DNA of 64,000 nucleotides from Gautieria morchelliformis (taxonomy: Eukaryota; Basidiomycota; Agaricomycetes; Gomphales; Gomphaceae): NCBI GenBank assembly GCA_015179125.1, contig WHVA01000160.1, forward strand, positions 62,001 to 126,000, given 5' to 3'. A program made the position numbers and the translations under genes. The notes below the pieces were generated by a model. It did no database searches. It had not been told where the DNA came from and saw only the letters and a list, made by a program, of their open reading frames with translations. This document shows, piece after piece, positions 19,349-30,535 of the stretch; position 1 is the first letter of the stretch, and every line of letters begins with the position of its first letter.

Positions 19349-20554
19349 ATGCCTCGCCCTGGCAACCCTAAACCTGTTCGTCACATGTACAGCAAGGATC
19401 TGCGGGATCGCGTTATACACCAAAAATTCAAGCTCAACAAGAAATCAACCGATATTGCAATTGACCTCGATATGTCACTACGTGTAGTTCAACGCACAAT
19501 CAAACTCTGGCAGGATGTTGGAGACGTCGTGGCAGAGCCAAAGCGGCTATCTCATGGGTCAAAAATGACCTCAGCTCAGAGTGAAGTAAGTAATTCATGT
19601 CTGTGTTTATCTGTAGCTTATTTTATTTTATAACAGTTTCTTCTTGCGCTTCTTGAACGCTCGCCCGATCTTTACCTCGATGACCTTGTCGAAGAGCTAG
19701 AGGTGCAGCATGGTATTTTAGTAAGTATATCAACTGGCTGGAGGACGCTTCGACATCTTGGCTTGCAAAGAAAGAAAGTGAGTCATTAAATCCTCGAAGA
19801 ATGACAACCTTTATATTTGTCTCCAACCCAGCTTTCACGGGCAGCCGCAGAGCGCTGTGAAGCCTCGCGGACTGCTTTCCAGTTTCGTATTGGTAGTGAA
19901 CCACCGGACCGTTTGGGTTTCACAGATGAAAGCGCAATTGACCTTCGCACAACGTATAGACTAATGGGATGGGCTTACAAGGGATGTAGGCCTCGAGTGC
20001 GAGCATGTTTCCAAAGGGGCGAAAGGTAACGATTTGTGCACGGGCCTCCATTATTGTATCGCTAATATCCACTCAGATTTTCAATCCTTCCGGCGCTCTC
20101 ACAAGATGGAATCATCTATAGCCATATCAAATTAGGGGCATACGATGGTCCAGAGTTCCTTGGGTTTCTGAAGGGCCTTTTAGAGGTAATGAACCCTTAC
20201 CCGGCACCACAGAGCGTTCTTGTTATGGATAACTGCGCCATTCACCACATACCTGAGGTCTCACTCTTATGTGCCCAAAGGTTTTTACCATTATAAACTG
20301 GTTTCACTAGTGTCTAATCTTGCATTTGCAGAGGAATCAAACTGATGTATCTTCCGCCATACTCGCCCGATCTCAACCCGATCGAAGAATCATTCTCCTT
20401 CATCAAAGCTCACCTCAGACGTCATGGTGCCGAGTTCCGTGCATGTGTTTCAAGTAAGGAGAGGGCTGAGCTATTCATGTTTCTCTACGAGGCACTGGAT
20501 CGGATTACACGCAGACATGCGCGAGGGTGGATGAAGGACTGTGGCTATCTGTAG
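19349..20554 (+). CDS. DDE transposase, Tc1/mariner-IS630 type, five exons
   Basis: Exons by splice signals: 19349-19585, 19637-19777, 19832-20025, 20077-20280 and 20332-20554, giving about 332 residues. The first exon holds a homeodomain-like helix-turn-helix ([30 protein letters not shown]) that would bind transposon ends. The catalytic triad is complete: [18 protein letters not shown] and [14 protein letters not shown], the usual IS630/mariner DDE boxes. Every junction restores frame, so the gene looks intact. It lies between the two 650-bp inverted arms, whose TA-edged ends fit this superfamily. It could alternatively be a domesticated copy or belong to a smaller element whose ends I could not find. 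Confidence 0.85.
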
Positions 20555-20770
20555 TGCAGTTGTACTACTGTAATGTAATTTTTTTGTTGTCAGAATGTTG
20601 AAAATTATCTGCAATGTGATGGATGATATTGGTAAACAACACTTAGTAGTGCAAAAAGTACTCATTGGCCAATTACGTGCGTCGAGTATCGTAGTATTGT
20701 GATAATTCCTACAGTGGCTACAGGATCTCATAATATTATATGCGTTACATGCAGTCTTTCCCAGCTCATC

Positions 20771-20866
20771 CTCTCTCTTCACCTGTCATTTCCCCCTCCT
20801 CGACTCTCTCTTCACCTGTCATTTCCCCCTCCTCGACTCTCTCTTCACCTGTCATTTCCCCCTCAT
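20771..20866 (-). repeat. 33-bp tandem repeat, about three copies
   Basis: Three near-identical 33-bp units centred on ttcacctgtcatttccccct. On the minus strand they encode an 11-residue repeat (EGEMTGEERVE). They lie in frame with the kinase gene upstream, beyond its first stop. Confidence 0.85.
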
Positions 20867-20993
20867 TAACATAATCCCAACTCTCTGGCAGGTCTGAAAG
20901 AGATTCAAGCCCAATCGTTACATACTGCCTGTATGGCTTGGTGGCCTGTAAAGTGTACTCATCGGCATTCACCTTAACGAAGTCTGGTGTCAG

Positions 20994-23104
20994 TCATTCC
21001 AGAGCAGTCTCCCGAGAAAGCGTTAACCATTGAATCAAGAGTTTGGAGAATGGCTTGAAGCCCGGGGAGAAGTTTTTCACGGCATCCTGTTGCTTTAACC
21101 TATCAAGGAAACTTCCCCTAGCTTGTAACACAGGTAACTCGTCGGAGAGCATCGTTTGACGGTAATTCTGTTCTAGTCGCCCGAGTGCCCCCTTGGTCTC
21201 CAGAATCTCCAGAATCGACCAAAATAAAACCCATATAAACGACTCCAGGTCATCAATTACTTGGTGCACAACTTGCGTTCCAGAGTCCCAAGCAACAATC
21301 AGCGCCTGAGACATGAAAGGCAGCGTACCCTAGAACCATGTAAATCACAAGCCGCACACAGCAACTAAAGACCCACCGAGAGATGCTTTGCTAATTCCCG
21401 CTTCTGATCCATCCAACGAATCGCCTGGTCCCCATCGCATATGAATCCCACACATCTAGTAACTTCTCGAGTCACAGCAAAACTGAAGCAAACATAAAAA
21501 AACGAAAGGACTGATGTGAAAGACGGTACGTACTCTGCCACAGGCGGCCGCTCAGCTTCATCCATCAGCATGACGTTCCCGACGCTTACGTGGTGCAACC
21601 AGCCATTCTTAAACAGCCCAAAATGCCCTGTCAATAACCATTATAGGTAAATCATGTCCGATGCCCTCTTCGTTCACATACCCAACATGGCGTGCACTAT
21701 GCAACGCACGAGCAATGAGGACTTTGTGCAGCTCGCAGTGACGTCCCTCGGGTCTCAAAAACAGATCGCATATGTATTCGTTCGTCAGGCCTAACCCCGG
21801 CGTATGGCTCTGGCGCACACATGGGCCAATACGTTGCGTCATCAGGTATGAGCTTATCCATTCCGTCCTCGACAGGGTATGAGACAAGGATGTCTGGCAC
21901 TCCAAATCCGCCCGATAACGCTCCAAACATTGTGCCTTCTTCGTTATGGGTTTTCAATGGCCATGAATCTTTCAGAATGACAGTGTCCGGCAAGAGAAAA
22001 GATATGCCTCCCTTCAACCTCAACGGTTCTCGACCGTCAGTCTCTTTTCCAGGCTGAGAATGCGGGGGTTGGTGACTTCGTAAGTTATACCGGTGAGTGG
22101 ACGAAGGTTGAGCGGGAGAACCATCGGTGGCAGTTCATCTTCAAACCCAATTGTTAACTACTGGCCCAGATCTCTAAACGTCAAAACGCACCCTTCTTGA
22201 CCAAAAGATACACACGCGTTGCTCGTCCGCGAACGCAACGTCAGTCACAAAGTGTTTTCGAAATCTTGAATATACCCCTCTGGGAATCGCAATGTCTGTG
22301 ATGGTACGAGTAGTATCGATTCCAGCGTGGTTTGTGTCGGTCCAAGAATTAATCCCAACCACTCCGCGGACAAATCCTTTAAAGCCTCCCTCCTTTGAGA
22401 GGTCAAGTTCCGGCGTAACAACCAGACCCATGCGAGAATAAAATCCGAAGCGCACCCCCATCGTTGCGTTGTTGAAATGGATAACAGTGACGAAGAGTCT
22501 ATCCAATCAGTGTGTGAACATACAGCGCGCGTACGTGCTTGACTGCAGGATCAAACCAGGCCAGTTATTCTTCACCTCTATGCAAATTTCAGCCTCGTTC
22601 CATGAGAGCTTCGGCTTCGAGCCTCGGCTCTCACCAACAGACTGACAACCAACAAGGTCTGGTTTTAGGGGGGAGTCTGTGTCAAGTCCTTCAGCCATTT
22701 CCGACCGTTCACGTAAAACTGAAGACCTCGGTGGATATTGCCATTCGGCAGCTTTTGGGAGGAGATGGACAGAATCTTGTTGAGTAACCACTCCAACGGC
22801 GCATAATGAGCGCTTTCTGGACCAGTGCGGCTGGGCCATTCCTTGAAAGTGTCGGTTGGGCTGTCCCAGAACACGCCAGGTTTCAGTTTGGATAGGACAG
22901 CGTCGACAATTTTTTGATCCGCCCGACAGCGCTCTTCAAGCAGAGAATTACTCTGAATATCGCACCGGAGAACTCGCCCTTCATCAGCTTTTTCAAATCA
23001 TCCTGGGTCCGAATGTGTGATTCATGAGATTTACTGGAACTGGCGCTATATGGTGTGCTCGTCATCAACGGAAGCTTGAGAGATTGGGGCGGTGTTGATG
23101 GCAT
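20994..23104 (-). CDS. FunK1-family protein kinase-like gene, catalytic loop altered
   Basis: Multi-exon minus-strand gene of the fungal-specific FunK1 family. Landmarks in order are MPSTPPQSLK at 23104, AEICIEVKNNWPGL (22600 region), GGFKGFVRGVVG, VVKDSWPLKTHNEEGT-like sequence near 21960, HKVLIARALHSARHVGYVNEEG, the catalytic-loop equivalent WLHHVSVGNVML near 21590, GFICDGDQAI near 21440, LPFMSQALIVAW (21310) and DDLESFIWVLFW. In active members the loop reads HRD(I/V)S. Here the Asp is absent, so it is probably catalytically dead or decaying. The junction near 22960 also does not splice cleanly by eye. In-frame sequence continues past the TGA at 20994 to 20766. It lies inside the inverted-arm segment. 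Confidence 0.7.
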
Positions 23105-23412
23105 CTGGAATAACAAATATCGAGAATTAGAGGCAGACAACAAGTAAAGAACTATGTTGTGCGAGTCTGAGAGGCAGAGCTGTTGTCAACATGCGGACAA
23201 GTCACGTGACAAGTGAACCATCTACATTCTTGCGGTGTGTTGGTGGTAGCGGCCTCAAGGTTAAATACCAATAATGTGCCGTGCGCTGCCTCAGACGGTA
23301 CTAAGGCCGCCGATCTCAAATATCCATAATTCTCTAAATTGTTCTTTTTGATGTATATAGTAAATCTAATTATTGTGTCCTACTGGCATAATTCTGCTTG
23401 CCTCCCTCCCTC

Positions 23413-25096
23413 TCACACCTTCTTAGCAAGCTTCCTTATAGCCTTTCTAGCCGCTCCTTTGATGAAATTCGCGTCACCCCATGACATCCCGATGTTGGCC
23501 ATGAGCACATCAGCCGTCACCTCCTTCAGTTCGTTTAGGAAGTAAACGTTGTTTGCTTCAAATTTACCTTTGAATTCGTCAATGTTCCGCCCCCTAGCCT
23601 CAGGCCAATTACGGACATCGTCAAGAAACTCTTCGATGCTTGGGTAAGCGATGTCACCGGGAGTCGCAGGGGTCAACTGTTCCGGTCTCTTGTCAGGATT
23701 GACTGGAGTAACAGGGCGGTTCAGGACCATGTTCTGAGCAAACATTCGATAGTCAATTGGTGGGAACATCATCATAGGAAATGATCCTTGAAGACCCAAT
23801 GCAGCGCCGGGCAGGTTCGCCGTTGACCCTTCATCGGTCTTCTCTTTTTGAATGGAGTCTTTGCGATAATGGAAATCTTCGAAGTGAGCGTTGTTTGGAG
23901 GAACTTTCAGAGTGACCCCGTGAATGTTAGAAACCTAAATTCGCATTATTAGCAGCGAGTAATACATATAAATGCAAAGGTTGTACTCACCAAGGCTGTT
24001 ACCCAGGACTGGAGTTGGCACCATGATAAATGCGTGTGCTCTCCGTTCTTATTCAGTTTGCAGACTTTTGAAGCACATGCCGGTTTGCCACAGTTTGAAT
24101 ACTCTGCCTTCAACGCCTCCATGAAATCCCTTTCCCGTTTTGTCGGTAGGCCATGCTCTTCGATCTCAGATCCTTCAGTGTCAGAATCGGCGTTCAAGTC
24201 CTGAATACGAGCTTTCTTCTTTTTGCCCCTGCCAGCTGCATTTGTCACAGTTTTGTCCCTTTTCCTGGAAAGTGTATGCCGAAGCGATGCGATGTACTAT
24301 AATTCTTATAATATCAGATGCGGCTGCCATGCGAAGTCACACGCACACGTACACTTTCATCCAGAACGATGTCTACTTCCACGCCACTGGCATCGCCCTT
24401 TTTCTTCCTTGCCTGAGCGCCCTTCACATCATCCTTGAGGTTGTCCCAGTCCTCTTCTTTTGCCAGTTTCGAAAGGTGTTTATCTCGCACACCTTTGAGC
24501 CGGTAAGCTAGGTGCGGCATCTTTTTCACTGTTTGATAGCACCCTATCGCTTTGAAGATACGTTCCTCGACCTTCTTGTAACTGACATTGGCAGGAAGCT
24601 TCACACGCTCAACAAACCCTTCGGCTTCAGTGCCGTCCGGAACACGCAAGATAATTACTAGGCCGTGAAATGAGCATCAAATTATAAATGAAAAATATGA
24701 TGGCATACCAGGTTCATCAATATCCTTTACCTGTTTGGGAACTGCCACCTCTACTAACTCTTCAGACTCTGAGTCTCGATTAGGGTCGTTGGGCTCGGCT
24801 TCGGACTCGGATGCACTTTGAGCCGGCTGGGTCTCTTCCTCATATGAAGACCCTGACTCAGATTCTAAGTCTTCAAAAGTTACTTTTTTTGCCGCCTGAC
24901 GTTGCGGTCGAAAAGTGCTAGTAGTTTGAACAGATTCTAAATAACTGGTGAGCTTGAAATAGCATCATTATATATAAACCGACCTTTCCCTGAATTCCCG
25001 CTATGTCAGGTAACAGTTCCTCTGGAGGTTCTTTGACCTTTTTCGTTGCTCGTGTTGACTTGGTGGGGGCTGTCTTTTATTTTTGTTATTTCCCAT
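23413..25096 (-). CDS. Unrecognised Lys/acid-rich protein with possible SAM-like C-terminus
   Basis: Minus-strand multi-exon gene. I infer introns at about 23935-23990, 24265-24350 and 24660-24710 from GT..AG boundaries. The N-terminal part is basic then acidic (KSTRATKKVKEPPEEL; repeated Ser-Glu runs near 24760). The middle has KLPANVSYKKVEERIFKAIG and a basic run RGKKKKARIQDLN. A segment with several Cys and His (CGKPACASKVCKLNKNGEH) may bind zinc. The C-terminus (YPSIEEFLDDVRNW .. NIGMSWGDANFIKGAARKAI) has the length and helix pattern of a SAM domain. No function is known to me. The start at 25096 is provisional; coding-like sequence also lies further upstream. Confidence 0.5.
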
Positions 25097-25348
25097 TGTT
25101 GGTAAGGCAAGTCGAACTTGGTCGGGTTATGCCGATTCATAATAGGCGGCTTGCCGCGCTGCACCATCGACAACACCACGCACCACAGACACTTCAGCCT
25201 CTCTTGGTTCGGCACTCGTCTTCCATATGAACTTGCCCCGGGCTTCGAAGCATCCGCTGACCCTGTTCTTCAATCGCGCCTTTTCGCTTAGCTCCACAGG
25301 CTTGCCGTCAAGTACCAGCAGCTCCCTGTCAACTCCCCCATAACCCCA

Positions 25349-26471
25349 GTGGCCAACTTCCGTGAGTATCCCGCCCGTATTCCTCATACCAGGGTGTCTG
25401 ACCACTCGACTCCCGCAGAGCGCCACGGCCCAGGCACATTCGTGTCCCAGGGCACGTGTACCTGCACCCGCACCCGCCGCCCCGTTCCCCCACCACCCCT
25501 CCTCCTGCACCAGCTCGCCCACCCCAGCACCTCCGCGCCCCTCACCCCGCCACGTACGTGTGCGCCCCCCGCGTCCTTCGCGTCGTCGCCCAACCTGTCC
25601 CCGCACCTGCGCCCGTACCTGCACCCGCACCCGCACCCGCCCCCCCCGCTTCCCCACCACCCCGTCCTCCTACACCAGCTCGCCCACCTCCGCCCCCGCG
25701 TCCTTCGCGTCGCCGCCCAACCTGTCCCTGCACCCGCACCCGCACCTGCGCCCGTACCTGCACCCGCACCCGCACCCACACCCGCACCCGCCGCCGCCCG
25801 CTTCCCCACCACCCCGTCCTCCTACACCAGCTCACCCACCTCCGCCCCCGCGTCCTTCACGTTGCCGCCCAACCCGTCCCTGCGCCCGCACCCGCACCCG
25901 CCGCCGCCCGCTTCCACCACCCCGTCCTCCTACACCAGCTTGCCCACCTCCGCCCCCGCGTCCTTCGCGTTGCCGCCCAACCCATCCCTGCACCCGCACC
26001 TGCACCCGCATCTGCACCCGCATCTGCACCCGTACTTGCACCCGCACCCGTACCTGCACCCGCACCCGCACCCGCACCTGCACCTGCACCCGCACCCACA
26101 CCTGCACCCACACCCGCACCCGCACCCGCACCCACCACCACCCGCTCCCCCACCACCCCGTCCTCCTATACCAGCTCGCCCACCCCAGCACCTCCGCGCC
26201 CCTCACCCCACCGCATACACGTGTGCCCCGGTGGTTTCCGAGCTCAAGAACATGTCAGGATCGGCGAAGTTGCCTTATGGTGCATTGGCACTTGGTGCGG
26301 AAGGGATCAAAGATTTCGGGGCTTATGCTACACAGGAGGAAATCCGACATCGAGAATGAACGCCTACCGTCAGATCTCACTGATCCAATGTCAGAAGAAG
26401 CTAAGCCCTTCCTCTCCAATCCCATGACACCCTCTTCTGGAGATTCTCCTGTAGTGGGTTCTCACCATTAG
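25349..26471 (+). CDS. Pro/His/Arg-rich open reading region, coding status doubtful
   Basis: All three plus-strand frames stay open for over 320 residues here because the DNA is built of CACCCG-like units, so openness alone proves nothing. In favour of coding is the non-repetitive end: [17 protein letters not shown] and [20 protein letters not shown] read outward, and matching stretches are kept in the left arm with mostly conservative changes. No homologue is recognised. Confidence 0.25.
25436..26150. repeat. GC-rich minisatellite of about five units
   Basis: Units start with CCACCACCCCGTCCTCCTAC at about 25490, 25665, 25807, 25916 and 26150, spaced 110-235 bp. Between them are runs of CACCCG hexamers. 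The left inverted arm carries only about 100 bp of the same material, so the array has expanded or contracted after the arms arose. Confidence 0.85.
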
Positions 26472-26745
26472 TACAAAGTAGCAAACAAAATTAAAACCTG
26501 CATTGAACTACATACAGTAAGCTAAGCTTGACAGTGTTCCCCCCTCAGCACCCAAAATGCAAAATAAAAAATGCTTGTTTTATTCGGATTTTTTAGTTCT
26601 ATGCCCTAGCTATGGTCCACATAGCTTCAGATATGAAATTTCAAGCGAATCGGAGCGATATCAAGCAAGATATCGTTGTTCGAAGTTTGCGCGCTAAAAC
26701 GGAAGCAAATCCGACGCGCGCCTTAGGTACTGCAAACGGGTGTAA
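26090..26745 (+). repeat. Right inverted arm
   Basis: Inverted partner of 17440-18090. Sequence similarity stops abruptly at 26745 (..GGGTGTAA), mirroring the stop at 17440, which argues for a real end. On the inner side the similarity fades into the CACCCG-rich array, which is much longer on this side. Confidence 0.85.
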
Positions 26746-27246
26746 ACATTGAACACTTCTAGGAACGTTTGTTTTTGAACTTAAAGAAAGGTTCGCGTCG
26801 ATGGGTCAAAAGCATTTTTGTGAACCTTTTGTGTAGTTCAAATTAGTACTGAAAACAAGTTGTGTATTTTTCCGGACCCCTAAAATGTTCAAATGGGAAC
26901 GGACGTTCCTTGTACAGTAAGTGCATTGGAAACGGAATTTAAGTTCCGATCTTTCCTACAGTGCGGAAGCTCACCGAGAGTATCACCAAGTATATATTAT
27001 CATGCTACGTTATAATATTGCCGCAGTACTACCCAACCGAACGAGGACGAATAACGAAAATGTCGACTTGACGTGTTAAGTAATCGTCTTCGCGCGTTGA
27101 CTCGTCGTCTGAACCTGTCCTCTTAATACTTATGCTTTGGCCTTTTCCACCCTGACAATTGATACTCACCACCAGGCCATCGCTCGTGTCCTGAAAAATT
27201 TGGCCTCTTTACGAATCCTATGACGCACCTCGTCATTTCGCAGCCA
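26746..27246. other. Intergenic stretch beyond the right arm
   Basis: AT-rich sequence between the inverted-arm end and the RRP6 stop codon. A 210-bp piece at 26754-26963 has short imperfect inverted ends (CACTTCTAGG.. and CACTGTAGG..), possibly a decayed MITE. Nothing else was seen. Confidence 0.4.
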
Positions 27247-30240
27247 CTACCGAAATGTGTGGGATTGATTTCCACTTTTCACCTCGCTCATATTTCGCGG
27301 TGGTGCCCCAAAATTGCCATACTGCACACCAGTTTTGGCACCTGCATCAGACGTGAATACGCGTAGCGTGCATCCCGTTGAAGCTGTTACCTTTCTCACG
27401 TCGCTTTTTCGCAGGCGGGGCCACGGGGCCAGGCTCGTCCAGAATATTTGGCGCAGCATCAAAGTCAAACGGCTCCAAAGCCCCCCCTTCACTTTCTGAT
27501 TTCACCTGTTCCTTGCGCTTCTTCGGGTCCGCGGGGTCGGCTGTGACAGGCGAGTCGACCACCTCGGATGTCGCGCCTTTCCTCTTCCGCTTCTTCGGTC
27601 GCTGCCCAACGACAACGATAGTGTCGTCTGCGTTTGGATCCGTTTTCAGGATGGGCTGACGCTGGGCAGGTGGTATATAGGGAATCTCAGCTTGAGCTGC
27701 TGCGTTGAAGTCTTGGTCTGATACTTTGACATAAGGCTCAGAACTTGATATTGCTGTGCCCACACGCTGCGAAACACGATAAGCCGAAAAGGTAAGCGCC
27801 ATGTGTGCAATCTTACCTCCAAAGTAAGCGACGGCGCGAGGACAAGCGTACTGTGGATGCGAGCTACGACGTCACGATACCGCGGGTTGGTCGGCGCAGA
27901 AGCCTGCGTATGCCAAAGGTGTCAAAGTATTCGCCAATTTACGAAAGCTACACGTACAGATCCCTGGAGTGAAGGTCCAAACAGCGAGCTAGACGAGGCT
28001 GAATGTTCAGCCGGAGGTGGCCGTGACAAGGGAAGTGTTTGGCCAAATAGCGCGCTTGACGGTGCAACTTTGGCAGCAGTCGCTATGCCAGAATCTAAGG
28101 ATGAAGCGTCGTCTCTCACACATTTATTCAGAGATGCACTCACGTCTTAATCGGTCCCACAAACCTGCCGCTTCCTCGTTTCCCACATCCACAGCATGCA
28201 CCTCATTGTCCATATCTGTGACGATCATAGGCACGGTTTCGATGGAAGGCTGTAACGCAGCGTGCTTAACCGCGTCCTTGATGACATCAAGAAGCTCAAG
28301 CGATCGGGTCCGCACGACGGGTGGCACGGGGTGAAAAATCCCTAACAGGGCGGGTAGATCCTGTGGCGGATTTTCCGAAAGTCTGAATATGTAATGGTTG
28401 GGTAGCACGTATCTACGTTCACCGATAAATTATCAGAAATGCGGGCTGGGGAGAATGGCAACAACAACACACCTGGTACTTTCGTCCTCACTACGCCCAA
28501 CGTCATCCCTCCACTTGTGCACCGCCTTAAACACGGCAGCTTGCACATCCCCGCCAACACCGGAACTCCTATTCCACTTGCGACTCAGACTGTCCCACCC
28601 GCCAGCACCCGTCCCACCAATTGCATCGTATGTCTCTCTCACGTACGTTCGCAGTGCTGTGTCCGCTGAACGCCTCAGGACACCAAGAAGGGGGGTCTGA
28701 TGTTGGGACTGTGTCTGAGGTGACCGTGGGGCAACGAGGGCGTTGCGCAGGTGGTCATATATATATAGAAGGAAGTGTGTGTCTGACCGGGCATAGACGA
28801 GCATCTCGTCAGGGAGTGGTCTAATGCGCCAATCTGCGAGTTGATACCGCTTATCTGGCGTGAAATCACAAAACATCTCGAGCAATGCAGCCAGGGAATG
28901 TTTGGGAAAGTCTAAGAACAGAGTCAGAGAACAATAAGCGGAGGAAATAACACCGAACCTAGGACTTTAGTGGCATGGTATGTGTCGAAAAGGTTGACAA
29001 CATATAGGTTGAAATCCTGTTGTAGCCACACAATGTCACTCTCTGCGCCATGAAATACCTATGCTAACTGAACAAGGGGTGCTTCACGTATGCGCAAGGT
29101 GAGCGCACCTTGACAATAGCAGGATCTGCAAAAATCTCGTTAAGGCACTCCAATTTTTCTCTGATCTCAGGATCTAAGCAATCTACAATCCAGTCCTGAG
29201 TGCGCGTGGATATTTGCATGAGACACACAAATCCAGCAAAAGACCGGTATGAGTGGTGTTCTAAGTCAACTGCAATCTCAGGTGCCCGTCTCATTGCTTC
29301 AATAAGAGGGGGAAGCTGGGATACGTGTGAGATATATGTCACGGGGGAAGAAGATGCAAGAGGCTCTGGAGGGGTTGGTGAAGAAGGCGGGTTGAGAAGA
29401 TGCATTGGTGGCGTCAGATGCGTGATCTCGTATTGGTATGGATGTGGACTGCATGCCTGTGAGACTGTGTGTGGATTTACGAGATGGAAGCTACCTTGAC
29501 ACAAAACTCTCCGCACTTATACTTTGGCTCAAAGGCACGACCGCATGGTGCTTGCATTTGAGCTTTGGAATCCAAGGTGTTGGTGCATTTGTGTTATCAA
29601 CAGGCGAACGGAAGAGAAGCTGCGGTTTCCGCAGATACGACGCATGTGCTAAAGAGGGATCCAGTCGACCGCGTGGCGCTTTCGTAGCCTACCCTTTGGG
29701 TAAGTGAAATCATGCCATAATACAGAGAATAAGTTGAAGATCGTCACCGTGGTAGATGGCTGCTGCGGATTAATAGGAATCGCAGCAGGCTTGTTTCGCC
29801 CCAATAACACATCCAAGCACGTATCCTATGAAAGACGGATTCGCTTGAAGTATACTATCAACGTGTATGTGACTCACCGTTCGCTCAAGGAGCTGGTCCA
29901 TCACATCGACTACGAGCGAGTGGAACCCATCCACGATATCCTCCTCACTGTCCAGCTTACGCTTCCCTTTGCCCTTTTTACTTCGCGTATTCGACGTACC
30001 TTCGGTACTGTTTCCTGCTTCCGCATACTCTAGCAGTTGTGATGTAATGGACAATATCCGATCCGAACATGTGTCCAAACGTTTACCAAATTTTCTGTCC
30101 AGTGATCGGTGGTAGGAGATGTCCTGGGGCAATCCTATGGCGGCCTTTGTCGCTGAGACAGCGGCTGACTGGAGTAATACTTGATAGGCATCGAATGATG
30201 CGGACGGGGAAGGGATTTCAGGCTCTTCGTCCAAAGCCAT
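27247..30240 (-). CDS. RRP6: Exosome-associated 3'-5' exoribonuclease Rrp6
   Basis: Nuclear exosome exonuclease that trims and degrades RNA from the 3' end. The start [12 protein letters not shown] is at 30240. Exon 1 carries the PMC2NT region (Rrp6 N-terminus, cofactor binding) and ends at a GTGAGT donor near 29878. The DEDD-type exonuclease follows: [14 protein letters not shown] holds the first Asp and Glu (29280 region), [15 protein letters not shown] the second Asp (29030 region) and [13 protein letters not shown] the third with its Tyr (28800 region). An HRDC domain follows ([14 protein letters not shown] .. [16 protein letters not shown]). The C-terminus is Lys/Arg-rich and nuclear-signal-like. 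A last intron at 27365-27411 joins it to the terminal [10 protein letters not shown], a known Rrp6 tail pattern. All catalytic residues are present, so it should be functional. Confidence 0.93.
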
Positions 30241-30535
30241 GTCCAACTGCGAAAATGAAAATGCGATGATGTAATTTTTTGGAAGGGTCACGTGTTCGCG
30301 TAGCTCCCGACCGTGGCCACATCTTCGGCCTCATCAATCATTTTCTTTGTAAAATAAATAATGACTTGGATGACACGAGATTGACAGGTCTCAAATCTTC
30401 CTCTCAGAGACAAAAGATAACACACGAAACATACATAAGTTAGGCAGCTCCCACTGATAATGATTGACACTTGATCGTTTTATTTGCGTTTTATCATGGA
30501 AGTCACTACCGAAAGAGGTTCGACTCTGCGCGTTA

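Larger units (their letters stand above)
17440..26745. mobile_element. Candidate large inverted-repeat transposon with cargo
   Basis: A 9.3-kb segment bounded by inverted arms of about 650 bp (17440-18090 and 26090-26745). The outermost bases are TTACACCCGTTTGCAG and its complement, each carrying a TA at the edge, as Tc1/mariner-type insertions do. It encloses a DDE transposase (19349-20554), a FunK1-type kinase, an unrecognised charged protein and a GC-rich array. The arms and transposase are seen directly. That they form one mobile unit is inference; the arms could instead be two independent copies of a dispersed repeat. Confidence 0.4.

Noticed and set aside
25436-26150. Regular repeats that could look like a CRISPR array
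   Set aside because: The units vary in spacing, run into hexamer repeats and lack unique spacers, and the genome is eukaryotic. It is a minisatellite.
25384-26206. Long minus-strand frames rich in Arg/Gly/Val across the GC-rich array
   Set aside because: They arise from the absence of stop codons in CACCCG-type repeats and have no unique sequence of their own.
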